Source: JAJRVH01 sp964505995
GTDB lineage: Bacteria; Pseudomonadota; Zetaproteobacteria; Mariprofundales; Mariprofundaceae
Length of the DNA: 18,503 bases
Assembly: GCA_964505995.1 (NCBI GenBank)
Contig: CAZDLB010000028.1
Coordinates: 1 to 18,503 of the forward strand
Reading direction: 5' to 3'
Shown: piece by piece, positions 1 through 6,286 of the stretch
How positions within the stretch are numbered: position 1 is the first letter of the stretch
How the letters are laid out: each line of letters begins with the position of its first letter
Notes under the pieces: generated by a model
Seen by the model: the letters and a program-made list of their open reading frames with translations, nothing else
What the model was told of the DNA's origin: nothing
The model's database searches: none
Made by a program: the position numbers and the translations under genes

Positions 1-88
1 GCGCTGGCAGGCTAGCGGTGCCCCTTGGGCGCGCAAGTCCGGATTGAGGTGGCTGGCCATTCCATTTCCGGACGCTAATCTTGCCGCC

Positions 89-472
89 ATGCCGCTATCC
101 GTCGTTCTGGTAATCGTCAGTTTCATCGTCATGGGCCTTGCCTGGTGGCAGCGTCGGCAGCATGTGCTGCACATCGGGCTGATGGCCTCGGTCATGGTCT
201 TCGATGTGGCGTTTCCAATCTGGCTGTATCTGACGCATAACTGGGTGCATCGCCTGATCGACGAGGGGGAGCTGTTTTCCTTTCTGATCTGGGCGCATCT
301 GTTTCTCGTGCTGACGCTGTATGCGCTGTATGGCCTGCAGATCCAGGCCGGAAAACAGATGCTTGCGAAAGAATCCGGCTCCCGACAGAATCACCGCGTG
401 CAAAGTAGGGGTATCCTGGCGGTTCGCTTGGCGGTGTTCCTGACGGGGGCGTTGCTGATCGCGCCGGAGTAG
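89..472 (+). CDS. Small polytopic inner-membrane protein (DUF420-like?)
   Basis: This is a short integral membrane protein of 127 residues from the ATG at 89, with about four hydrophobic spans (roughly residues 2-19, 27-46, 62-83 and 107-124). Histidines lie at the edges of spans (VLHIGLM and IWAHLFLV), recalling the small DUF420 proteins often found beside cytochrome oxidase genes; that resemblance is by eye only. The start is uncertain: no clear ribosome-binding site precedes 89, an in-frame TTG lies at 44, and the frame stays open to the left edge, so the gene could begin outside the window. A TAG in another frame at 13-15 could end an upstream gene. The gene precedes a small membrane peptide and a c-type cytochrome, which suggests a respiratory role, but no function can be assigned. 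Confidence 0.6.
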   Translation: MPLSVVLVIVSFIVMGLAWWQRRQHVLHIGLMASVMVFDVAFPIWLYLTHNWVHRLIDEGELFSFLIWAHLFLVLTLYALYGLQIQAGKQMLAKESGSRQNHRVQSRGILAVRLAVFLTGALLIAPE

Positions 473-515
473 GGAAAGCTGCCTGCGGAAGCCCGCATCC
501 GGAGAAGATGAACGC

Positions 516-578
516 ATGATGAATTTTTGGCTTGCGTTTTTTAATCCGGCGTGCAGGATGCCAGTTTTAAACATCTAG
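516..578 (+). other. Possible 20-codon leader ORF
   Basis: Two consecutive ATGs (516 and 519) follow a GGAG at 501-504. The frame reads about 20 codons to a TAG at 576-578 that touches the ribosome-binding site of the next gene (AGGGAGG, 577-583). The peptide is rich in aromatic residues (MNFWLAFFNP at its start). The arrangement would permit translational coupling to the 45-residue protein downstream, but nothing shows it is translated; chance is a serious alternative. Confidence 0.2.
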
Positions 579-592
579 GGAGGTCTAATCGA

Positions 593-730
593 ATGATTGC
601 TCATTTCTTGGAAGCTTCAGTGAATTTTCAGACCGGCGATGTGCTGGGCATGTATGGCCTGATCTTCGGCACCTTGGCCGTGATCGCTGTCATCACCTAT
701 GTTTCTGCCGTCAACAAGCAGAAGAAATAA
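593..730 (+). CDS. 45-residue single-span membrane peptide
   Basis: The ORF starts at an ATG placed ten bases after a strong AGGGAGG ribosome-binding site (577-583). It encodes 45 residues: a short polar N-terminus containing FQTGDVLG, one hydrophobic helix at about residues 19-39 (MYGLIFGTLAVIAVITYVSA), and a basic tail NKQKK, which suggests the C-terminus faces the cytoplasm. It ends 26 bases before a dihaem cytochrome c gene that has its own good ribosome-binding site, so the two are probably co-transcribed. Size and topology recall small accessory subunits of respiratory complexes, such as CcoQ-like peptides or anchors for soluble cytochromes, but no family is recognised. Support comes from the ribosome-binding site, the clean hydrophobic pattern and the context. 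Confidence 0.7.
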   Translation: MIAHFLEASVNFQTGDVLGMYGLIFGTLAVIAVITYVSAVNKQKK

Positions 731-756
731 CCGATTCGAATCTTAGGAGGGAACGC

Positions 757-1536
757 ATGAAACGTGTGATTAGTACAATGGGCCTGCTCGCCATTGCCAG
801 CTGGTTCGCTGCGCCGGTGGTTGCCGGAGCTGAAGAAGCCATCGGCAACATTGATAACGGCCGTGTGATCTATCAGAACGGCAAGGGTGACGATGTTCCG
901 GCCTGCCAGAGCTGCCATGGTGTTGACGGCCTGGGCGATGATTCCGCCGGCACGCCGCGACTGGCCTATCAGGTGGATACCTATATCCTGAAGCAGCTTC
1001 AGGACTTTGCCGAGGACAAGCGACTGGACAACACGATGTATCAGATGAACGACATCGCCAAGGCGCTGAGCCAGCAGGAAAAGAGGGATCTTGCAGCCTA
1101 TGTGCATACGCTGAAGACCCCGTATTTCGGTTCCAACCTCGAGCAGCTTCGCGAGGATGGCGCGGATGTTGGCGATCCGAAGATCGGCAGGATGATTGCC
1201 GAGTATGGCGCGCCGAATCATGGCGTTCCGGCCTGCAAGAGTTGCCATGGCTTCCATGGACGTTCCGCCGGGCGCATGTATCCGGCCATCGGTGGCCAGA
1301 ACTTCGTCTATCTGAAGCACGAGCTGGAAGCATTTCGCGAAGGCTATGGCGCCCACGGCAGCAAGACCGTGGCTGCCGGTGGCTTTGAGGACAGCCAGCG
1401 TGTCAACGACTACATGGGTCAGATGCGTGCCGTCGCCGGCAAGATGACCGATGAGGACATCAAGAACGTGGCCGCCTATCTGACACTGGCGCGTCCGACG
1501 ATGCCGGGCAACCCGCGCGCTCCGAGCCATCAGTAA
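757..1536 (+). CDS. Periplasmic dihaem cytochrome c (c4-like)
   Basis: The 259-residue product starts with a Sec signal peptide (KR, then a hydrophobic stretch, with likely cleavage after VVAGA near residue 25). It carries two CxxCH haem-attachment motifs, CQSCH at 50-54 and CKSCH at 160-164, each opening a class I cytochrome c domain. Candidate axial methionines are M94 or M97 in the first domain (NTMYQM) and one near residue 224 in the second (DYMGQM). Two tandem domains are typical of the cytochrome c4 family, which carries electrons from the quinol pool or bc1 complex to terminal oxidases. At 259 residues it is longer than the roughly 190 of a classic mature c4, so a related dihaem subfamily is possible. 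The ribosome-binding site TTAGGAGGG lies just before the ATG. The gene follows a 45-residue membrane peptide that may belong to the same complex, and an intrinsic terminator follows. Confidence 0.9.
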   Translation: MKRVISTMGLLAIASWFAAPVVAGAEEAIGNIDNGRVIYQNGKGDDVPACQSCHGVDGLGDDSAGTPRLAYQVDTYILKQLQDFAEDKRLDNTMYQMNDIAKALSQQEKRDLAAYVHTLKTPYFGSNLEQLREDGADVGDPKIGRMIAEYGAPNHGVPACKSCHGFHGRSAGRMYPAIGGQNFVYLKHELEAFREGYGAHGSKTVAAGGFEDSQRVNDYMGQMRAVAGKMTDEDIKNVAAYLTLARPTMPGNPRAPSHQ

Positions 1537-1558
1537 TCCATCCGATGACCATCCCGAA

Positions 1559-1585
1559 GGGGGAGCCGATGGCTCCCCCTTTTTT
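1559..1585 (+). terminator. Intrinsic terminator after cytochrome c gene
   Basis: A nine-base-pair perfect stem, GGGGGAGCC and GGCTCCCCC, closes a three-base GAT loop and is followed by six Ts. It lies 22 bases after the cytochrome stop codon, so transcription of the respiratory cluster should end here. Confidence 0.93.
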
Positions 1586-1816
1586 GTTGGAGCTTGTGGA
1601 GGTTTTTATCCGGCGTCTGTCGGACCCGGGAAATCGCCACGAGAAGGTGGTTGGTGGGACAAGAATGGCGGGATTCCAGGGTGCATCGAACGGGGAAGCC
1701 GGTTATTCTGGACTGGAGTTCCTGCCGCACAGTAGATCATGAGTCCGGCAGACTGCTAGCATGCCGGGATCGAGTGACGATCGAGGCCCGGGTCACGGGC
1801 CGGGCAGGAGGATGAC
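1586..1816. other. Intergenic region with repeats, no gene seen
   Basis: Short ORFs cross this stretch but have no ribosome-binding site or protein-like character. Near the downstream gene there is a tandem pair of GATCGAG (1768-1774 and 1779-1785, 11-base period) and an inverted repeat GGCCCG/CGGGCC (1785-1790 and 1796-1801) immediately before the ribosome-binding site. These could be operator or leader elements. No convincing sigma-70 promoter was identified. Confidence 0.4.
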
Positions 1817-2131
1817 ATGGCTGCATGTCGGGCTTGCGGGGCAGTGTTGGAGGAGGATGCAAGGGGCAGCCTGTGTCCGGCCTGCCGCAACAGAAGGCTG
1901 AGGGATACCTGGAAGCGGCAGATGCGCAATTACGCCGTTGCGATGGCGGTGGGCCTGCTGCTCGTGCTTTACGCCTATGGCCAGTTTCACGGCGGTTCGA
2001 TGGACCTGGCACATGCGCCGGTTCACGTGCTTGGCGCCCTCGTGTTGGGGGGGCTGGGGCTGATGGGCGGTCTGTTCGGCTTCGGGCTGGCGCTGTTCTT
2101 CTCCATCTGGCACAAGCGCTCGCGCCCGTAA
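1817..2131 (+). CDS. Zinc-ribbon protein with two membrane spans
   Basis: The 104-residue product opens with a zinc-ribbon-like set of four cysteines, CRAC (residues 4-7) and CPAC (20-23), followed by a basic linker (RNRRLRDTWKRQMR). Two hydrophobic segments follow, at about residues 39-55 and 69-95, the second glycine-rich, and a basic tail (HKRSRP). The ATG sits five bases after a perfect AGGAGG (1806-1811), which fixes the start. The cysteine knuckle would face the cytoplasm by the positive-inside rule. Many small uncharacterised bacterial proteins share this plan; no function can be given. It appears monocistronic, bounded by a terminator upstream and a convergent gene downstream. Confidence 0.75.
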   Translation: MAACRACGAVLEEDARGSLCPACRNRRLRDTWKRQMRNYAVAMAVGLLLVLYAYGQFHGGSMDLAHAPVHVLGALVLGGLGLMGGLFGFGLALFFSIWHKRSRP

Positions 2132-2156
2132 GCCGCGACTCAGCCGCGCGTTCCGA

Positions 2157-3706
2157 TCATTTGTGATCGGACCTGAGCTTCAGAACCACACCGCCGGGAC
2201 GGATCGCAATCGGCTCGTACAGATCGCTGACGGATGCGGCGTTGCGGGCCAGTCCATGCAGGCGTTCAAGCTGCGGGTTGAAGGCGAAATGCGTAATGCC
2301 ACTGATCTTCCGACGGAACTGATCCGGATCCTCGCTCGCCGGTGGCAGCGGCAGCACGTCGCGCTTGCAGGCCAGAAGCGTCCGGGCGGGCCACTGGCTG
2401 GCGGCGACAAACGGCCGCTCGGTCTGTTCAGCCTCGCCGGCCAGGACGGCGATCAGGCTGTCGCTCTCATTCTTCAGCTGCAGCTTGCCCACGGCGCCGT
2501 AGGCCTTGCCATGAATCATCGCGATCGTGGCCGTCAGCATCACCAGCAGCAGGACCAGGCCGCGTTGACCGACGATTCCCTTCCAGCCGTAGCGCGTATT
2601 GGCCTCGATCAGCAGCGGCAGCAGCAGATAAAGCGTGGCGGCCCAGGCGATCAGGGTCCAGACATGGTCAGGGTGCAGCAGGCCGATCAGGCTGCCCGCG
2701 ATCAGGAACAGGCTGACGCTGTCCCGATTGCGCCGATACAGATGCATGCCGATTGCGATGATCAACAGATCCAGAATGATCAGTCCGACTCCCCATCCGC
2801 GGGTATGCAGGAGCGGGGAGCCCAGAATCGCGTCGCCCAGCACCGTCAGCGGATTGTCCGCTGCCGCATCCATGCCATACCATCCCCAGCGTGCGAACAG
2901 GAAGATGGCCGTGACGACGAGGATGCCGATGAGCAGACGCAGTCCCTTTTTCCGGTCTTGCTCCTCGCGCGCCCATTGCCAGGCCAGGACCACAGGCAGG
3001 GCCAGGCCAACCGGATGCATGCTCACCGCCATGCCGGTGACCAGCAGCAGCAGGAAATACCAGCTCGGGAACANNNNNNNNNNNNNNNNNNNNNNNNNNN
3101 NNNNNNNNNNNNNNNNNNNNNNNNNNNNNNNNNNNNNNNNNNNNNNNNNNNNNNNNNNNNNNNNNNNNNNNNNATGCTCACCGCCATGCCGGTGACCAGC
3201 AGCAGCAGGAAATACCAGCTCGGGAACATCGCGCGGCTGTTGCGGATCGCCTCATGCAGCCAGCCGGCAAGGACAAAGCAGAACAGCAGATAGATGCCGC
3301 TGCCGATCGCGTCGGTCTGCATCAGTGTGATCGGAGAGATCAGCAGCAGGGCGGTGGCCATCATCGAGGATTCGCTGCCGGAAACCTGTTCGTTCCAGCG
3401 ATACAGCATCAGGGCCGTCGCAAACAGCACGAACATCGTGAACACCTTGGCGGCCGGCAGGCTACCGGCCCAGTGCAGGTCCAGAGGGATGAAGAAGATC
3501 GCGCGCAGGTCCGGCACGCCATAGAGCGCGACGGGGCTGGCAACCTGATGAACGATGGACCAGTTGATCAAGAGATCGAGGGCCGCGGCCTCCTCGATGC
3601 CGAAGTTGTCATAGCGGAACAGCGCCATGTAGGCCCAGGAGAGGACCACGAGTCCGAACAGGCCCAGGTGACGGGGTTGAATAGCATCGGCAATCTTTGT
3701 CAGCAT
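2157..3706 (-). CDS. Polytopic membrane protein, GT-C-like, split by an assembly gap
   Basis: The gene begins at the ATG at 3706 (MLTKIADAIQ) and ends at the TGA at 2157-2159, but an artificial run of Ns interrupts it. Both sides encode the same reading frame once the duplicated flank is merged: the upstream part ends in WYFLLLLVTGMAVS and the downstream part resumes at MAVSMHPVGL. The collapsed protein is about 464 residues, with roughly nine or ten hydrophobic spans and a soluble C-terminal region of about 115 residues. An acidic pair after the first span (NFGIEEAAAL) and the many-span-plus-soluble-tail plan resemble GT-C glycosyltransferases of the PMT/ArnT type; this is a fold-level guess, not a family match. 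Its promoter candidate lies at 3746-3773, between it and nsrR, so it is probably a separate transcription unit from the regulator. Confidence 0.72.
3019..3073. repeat. 55-bp repeat, left copy at contig end
   Basis: This 55-base stretch is identical, base for base, to positions 3174-3228 and lies directly against the Ns. It is best explained as the k-mer overlap of two contig ends joined without merging, not as a biological repeat. Confidence 0.95.
3074..3173. other. Assembly gap of 100 Ns
   Basis: Exactly 100 undetermined bases separate two identical 55-bp contig ends. A 100-N run is a conventional scaffolding placeholder. Removing 155 bases (the gap and one copy of the repeat) restores a continuous frame for the membrane protein, so the true missing sequence is probably zero. 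Confidence 0.97.
3174..3228. repeat. 55-bp repeat, right copy at contig start
   Basis: This is the second copy of the contig-end overlap and encodes the same LLLLVTGMAVS segment of the membrane protein as the left copy. Confidence 0.95.
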
Positions 3707-3745
3707 CGTATCCTCGGAGCGGGTGGAATCCTTGCGAAGCGACGC

Positions 3746-3773
3746 AGTGTAGCGGCATTTGCCGAACTGTGAA
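3746..3773 (-). promoter_or_regulatory. Candidate promoter with internal inverted repeat
   Basis: On the minus strand TTCACA (3773-3768) and TACACT (3751-3746) are separated by 16 bases and lie 40 bases before the membrane protein ATG. The spacer holds a perfect inverted repeat, CGGCA-AA-TGCCG (3753-3764), placed where a repressor could compete with RNA polymerase. The match to sigma-70 consensus is moderate. Confidence 0.4.
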
Positions 3774-3783
3774 ATCGGCGGTA

Positions 3784-4254
3784 CTAGCCTTCTTCGGGCT
3801 GGAGTTCGCGATCCGTCAGATTCGTCTCGAGAATGGCAATGATTTCCTCGCCGTGCGGCCCCAGTGCATCGGCCAGCGTATGGGAATCCAGCACGTCCAT
3901 GAAGGCCCTGCGTGCCTGATACAGGACCCGCTTGAGCTTGCAGATCGGGCTGATCGAGCAGGTGTTGTTCTGCTTGTCGAAGCACTCGAGCAGATGCATG
4001 TGCGGTTCGGTCTGGCGCACGACGGTGCCGATATTGATCTGCTCCGGCGGGAAGGCCAGATGCATGCCGCCGGACTTGCCGCGCATCGTCGTGATCCAGC
4101 CATGCTGGGACAGTCTGTGGACGACCTTGACCAGATGATTGCGCGAAATCTGGTAGGCCTCTGCCAGCTCGGAAATGGTGACCCGGCGATCCGGGCGGGC
4201 GGCCAGATACAGCAATACGCGCAGGGAATAATCCGTATGAAGGGTCAGCTGCAT
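3784..4254 (-). CDS. nsrR: Rrf2-family NO-sensing repressor NsrR
   Basis: The 156-residue product begins MQLTLHTDYSLRVLLYLA, the characteristic opening of NsrR, and has an Rrf2 winged-helix DNA-binding region over residues 1-80. Three cysteines, C91, C99 and C105, lie in CFDKQNNTCSISPICKLK; this is the position and spacing of the iron-sulphur cluster ligands in NsrR. Family knowledge: NsrR represses NO-detoxification genes until NO attacks the cluster. The context fits, because two truncated haemoglobin genes diverge from it across 97 bases. IscR is less likely, since its cysteine spacing differs and no isc genes are near. No ribosome-binding site precedes the ATG; the best -10 element places transcription start at or next to the ATG, suggesting a leaderless transcript. 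Confidence 0.9.
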   Translation of the reverse strand: MQLTLHTDYSLRVLLYLAARPDRRVTISELAEAYQISRNHLVKVVHRLSQHGWITTMRGKSGGMHLAFPPEQINIGTVVRQTEPHMHLLECFDKQNNTCSISPICKLKRVLYQARRAFMDVLDSHTLADALGPHGEEIIAILETNLTDRELQPEEG

Positions 4255-4260
4255 GCATCA

Positions 4261-4290
4261 ATGATATATTCTGTTGACATATTTTGTCCA
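4261..4290 (-). promoter_or_regulatory. Candidate nsrR promoter (leaderless type)
   Basis: On the minus strand TGGACA (4290-4285) is followed after 18 bases by TATCAT (4266-4261). The first base of the nsrR ATG lies seven bases past the -10 element, so +1 would coincide with the start codon. The element interleaves with the plus-strand haemoglobin promoter. Confidence 0.5.
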
Positions 4291-4303
4291 GCAGGCTTAA
4301 AAT
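4274..4303 (+). promoter_or_regulatory. Sigma-70 promoter for truncated haemoglobin operon
   Basis: A perfect -35 TTGACA (4274-4279) is followed after 18 bases by TAAAAT (4298-4303), five of six matching the -10 consensus. It lies about 50 bases before the first haemoglobin ATG and is the clearest promoter in the window. The central GACA-TATTT-TGTC dyad (4276-4288) lies between the two divergent promoters' recognition elements. Confidence 0.72.
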
Positions 4304-4312
4304 CGCATCCTC

Positions 4313-4336
4313 AATGCACCTTTAGTGCAAATCATG
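4313..4336. promoter_or_regulatory. Candidate NsrR operator
   Basis: An inverted repeat TGCAC-N5-GTGCA (4315-4329) within AATGCACCTTTAGTGCAAAT lies just downstream of the haemoglobin -10 element. The half AATGCACCTTT resembles the RATGYATTT half-site known for NsrR, but the second half matches poorly. The position, covering the expected transcription start, suits a repressor. Confidence 0.4.
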
Positions 4337-4351
4337 AAGAGGAGGAAACCC

Positions 4352-4717
4352 ATGAGCAGTGTATATGAACAGCTGGGCGGCGAGGCCGCCATCGATAAGG
4401 CGGTGGATATCTTCTATCGCAAGGTCCTGGCCGACCATTACGTCAACCGCTTCTTTGAGGGCGTGGACATGGAGAAGCAGGCGGCCAAGCAGAAGGCCTT
4501 CCTGACGATGGTCACCGGCGGGCCGAACAACTACACCGGCAAGGACATGCGCGAGGGGCATCGCCATCTGGTCAAGATGGGCCTGAACGATTCGCATTTC
4601 GACCATATCATTTGCCATCTGCGTTCCACGCTGGCCGAGCTTGGCGTGAAGCAGGATCTGATCGATACCGTGATCTCGGTGGCCGAGAGCACCCGCGACG
4701 ACGTACTGGATCGTTAA
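4352..4717 (+). CDS. glbN: Group I truncated haemoglobin (trHbN)
   Basis: The 121-residue protein starts at an ATG after AGAGGAGGAAACCC. It has the truncated globin 2-on-2 plan: a tyrosine at the B10 position (Y22 in IFYRKVL), the FF pair ending helix C, the conserved GGPNNYTG turn near residues 56-63, and the proximal histidine at H70 (MREGH). The YTG turn and length place it with group I (trHbN), whose members bind O2 and oxidise NO to nitrate when supplied with electrons. It is divergent from nsrR, with a near-consensus promoter between them, and its stop is one base before the next start. The centre of the gene is almost identical to the second copy, so it is half of a tandem duplication. 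Confidence 0.93.
   Translation: MSSVYEQLGGEAAIDKAVDIFYRKVLADHYVNRFFEGVDMEKQAAKQKAFLTMVTGGPNNYTGKDMREGHRHLVKMGLNDSHFDHIICHLRSTLAELGVKQDLIDTVISVAESTRDDVLDR
4457..4581 (+). repeat. 125-bp identical tract, copy 1 (globin core)
   Basis: This tract inside the first haemoglobin gene is identical without a single mismatch to 4953-5077 in the second; sequences outside it differ at many positions, including synonymous ones. It suggests recent duplication with divergence at the flanks or gene conversion of the core. Confidence 0.95.
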
Positions 4718-4718
4718 G

Positions 4719-5213
4719 ATGCATGTCGAGACATTTCTACCGGCATTCCTGCTCTTTGCCGCGCTCGGGCTGATCCTTCCGCTGTGGCTGTCCAGCATCT
4801 CGATGGCCGGCCGTAGCTATCAGGAAGGCGCGGTCGCAGAACCGGCGCAGAAGAGCGTCTATGAGCAGCTGGGCGGCGCAGCCGCCATCGACGCAGCGGT
4901 GGATCTGTTCTATCGCCGGGTTCTGGCCGATGCCTACATCAACCGCTTCTTCGAGGGCGTGGACATGGAGAAGCAGGCGGCCAAGCAGAAGGCCTTCCTG
5001 ACGATGGTCACCGGCGGGCCGAACAACTACACCGGCAAGGACATGCGCGAGGGGCATCGCCATCTGGTCAAGATGGGGCTGAACGATTCGCACTTCGATC
5101 ATGTTCTGATGCATCTGCGGGCCACGCTGGCCGAACTCGGCGTTTCCGACGATCTGATCCAGACCGTGATCTCGGTGGCCGAGAGCACCCGCGACGACGT
5201 GCTGGATCGCTAG
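4719..5213 (+). CDS. Membrane-anchored group I truncated haemoglobin
   Basis: The 164-residue product consists of a hydrophobic segment at residues 5-25 (FLPAFLLFAALGLILPLWL), a linker of about 20 residues, and a complete trHbN domain (B10 tyrosine Y65, YTG turn near 104-106, proximal histidine H113). The globin part is close to 90% identical to the upstream protein. The ATG follows the previous stop by one base and lacks a strong ribosome-binding site, so translation is probably coupled. An internal ATG at 4803 would give a soluble form, but no ribosome-binding site supports it. The hydrophobic segment could be a signal anchor; basic residues follow it, slightly favouring a cytoplasmic globin, and no cleavage site is obvious. 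Anchored truncated globins are uncommon. Confidence 0.88.
   Translation: MHVETFLPAFLLFAALGLILPLWLSSISMAGRSYQEGAVAEPAQKSVYEQLGGAAAIDAAVDLFYRRVLADAYINRFFEGVDMEKQAAKQKAFLTMVTGGPNNYTGKDMREGHRHLVKMGLNDSHFDHVLMHLRATLAELGVSDDLIQTVISVAESTRDDVLDR
4953..5077 (+). repeat. 125-bp identical tract, copy 2 (globin core)
   Basis: This is the second copy of the identical tract, offset by 496 bases from the first, covering the region from EGVDMEK through the proximal histidine to KMG. Confidence 0.95.
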
Positions 5214-5230
5214 TCACTGCAAGGCGAATG

Positions 5231-5270
5231 CGGACAGGGCATCCTTCGGGGTGCCCTGTCCGTTTGATTT
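5231..5270 (+). terminator. Hairpin with TTCG loop after haemoglobin genes
   Basis: An 11-bp perfect stem, CGGACAGGGCA and TGCCCTGTCCG, encloses TCCTTCGGGG, whose inner bases can extend to a TTCG tetraloop. The following GTTTGATTT is a weak T tract, so termination is probably partial, allowing some read-through into the reductase gene 24 bases further on. Confidence 0.75.
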
Positions 5271-5293
5271 CAGAACCAGAGAGGTAGAAGCCG

Positions 5294-6271
5294 ATGCCGA
5301 CGATATATTTTGAAGGCGCTCCTTACGAATGCGCCGAGGATGAAACGGTGCTGGAATGCCTGACACGCCACGGCGTGCTGATTCCATCGTCCTGCCGGGC
5401 CGGGGCCTGTCAGACCTGCATGATCCGGGCGCTGGAGGGCACGCCGACTCCCGAATCCCAGAAGGGGCTCAAGGACACGCTGGTGGCTCAGAACTATTTC
5501 CTTGCCTGCATGTGCAGGCCGACGGAGGACATGAGCATTGGCCTGTCCAGCGAATCCATGCGCTATACGGTCCGGCTGCTGGAAAAGGAGCTGCTCAATG
5601 AATCCGTCGTGCGCCTTCGCTTCGAGCATCCGCAAGGGTTTTCCTACAAGGCGGGGCAGTTCATCAATCTCGTGCGTCCGGAAGATGAGCTGACACGCAG
5701 CTATTCGCTGGCCAGCCTGGACGAGGACGGATTCCTCGAGCTTCAGGTCAAACGCGTGCCCGATGGTCAGATGAGCAACTGGCTGTTCGATGAACTGGAC
5801 ATCGGCGATCAGGTGCAGTTCTTCGGCCCGGCCGGTGACTGCTTCTATCTCCCGGGGGCCAAGGAGCAGCCGCTGCTGCTGGTGGGGACCGGAACGGGGC
5901 TGGCGCCGCTGTACGGCATTCTGCGCGACGTGTTGCGCGAAGGCCATACCGGTCCCGTGCATCTGTTCCATGCAAGTCTGGCCGAGGCTGGACTGTATCT
6001 GCAGGAAGAGCTGCGGGAGCTTGCCGCCCGGCATGCGAATCTGAACTATGTGCCCTGCGTGCTGCATGGCGATGCCCCCGAGGGCGGCATGCAGGGCAAT
6101 ATCACCAATATCCCGGCCAGGGTACTGGGATCCCTGGCCGGCTTCCGGGTGTTCCTCTGTGGCGACCCTCCGATCGTCAATGCGCTCAGGCAATCCTGCT
6201 TCCTGGCCGGTGCATCCATGCAGGATATCCACGCCGATCCGTTCGTCTTTACGCCCGCGCCTGAAGCCTGA
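5294..6271 (+). CDS. 2Fe-2S/FAD/NAD(P)H electron-transfer reductase
   Basis: The 325-residue protein has three domains. Residues 1-85 are a plant-type ferredoxin with cluster ligands C34, C39, C42 and C72 (CRAGACQTC then FLAC). Residues 88-185 are the FAD-binding barrel with RSYSLAS at 135-141. Residues 190-325 are the NAD(P)H-binding domain with GTGTGLAP (198-205) and CGDPPIV (289-295). This is the layout of single-component reductases of oxygenases, such as methane monooxygenase component C and phenol hydroxylase reductase. No oxygenase lies nearby; the upstream neighbours are two truncated haemoglobins, so a globin reductase role is a reasonable inference. A GAGG (5281-5284) precedes the ATG by nine bases. 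Transcription from the globin promoter would need to pass the weak terminator. Confidence 0.9.
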   Translation: MPTIYFEGAPYECAEDETVLECLTRHGVLIPSSCRAGACQTCMIRALEGTPTPESQKGLKDTLVAQNYFLACMCRPTEDMSIGLSSESMRYTVRLLEKELLNESVVRLRFEHPQGFSYKAGQFINLVRPEDELTRSYSLASLDEDGFLELQVKRVPDGQMSNWLFDELDIGDQVQFFGPAGDCFYLPGAKEQPLLLVGTGTGLAPLYGILRDVLREGHTGPVHLFHASLAEAGLYLQEELRELAARHANLNYVPCVLHGDAPEGGMQGNITNIPARVLGSLAGFRVFLCGDPPIVNALRQSCFLAGASMQDIHADPFVFTPAPEA

Positions 6272-6286
6272 GTCGAAAAGTTGTGT

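Noticed and set aside
733..742. GATTCGAATC, resembling a tRNA T-arm
   Set aside because: It is a short palindrome; no acceptor, anticodon or D arm can be built around it.
1545..1815. Two overlapping short plus-strand frames after the cytochrome gene
   Set aside because: One crosses the intrinsic terminator, and neither has a ribosome-binding site or recognisable protein features.
2153..2170. CCGATCA-TTTG-TGATCGG hairpin at the 3' end of the minus-strand membrane gene as a terminator
   Set aside because: The seven-bp stem has no T tract on either side and overlaps the last codons, so termination is not supported.
2163..3293. A long plus-strand frame opposite the membrane protein gene
   Set aside because: It reads through the artificial Ns and gives a Gln/Asp/Arg-rich product typical of the complement of membrane-protein codons.
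2157..3706. Membrane protein gene as a pseudogene or as two separate genes
   Set aside because: The interruption is only the N gap with duplicated contig ends; merging them gives one intact frame.
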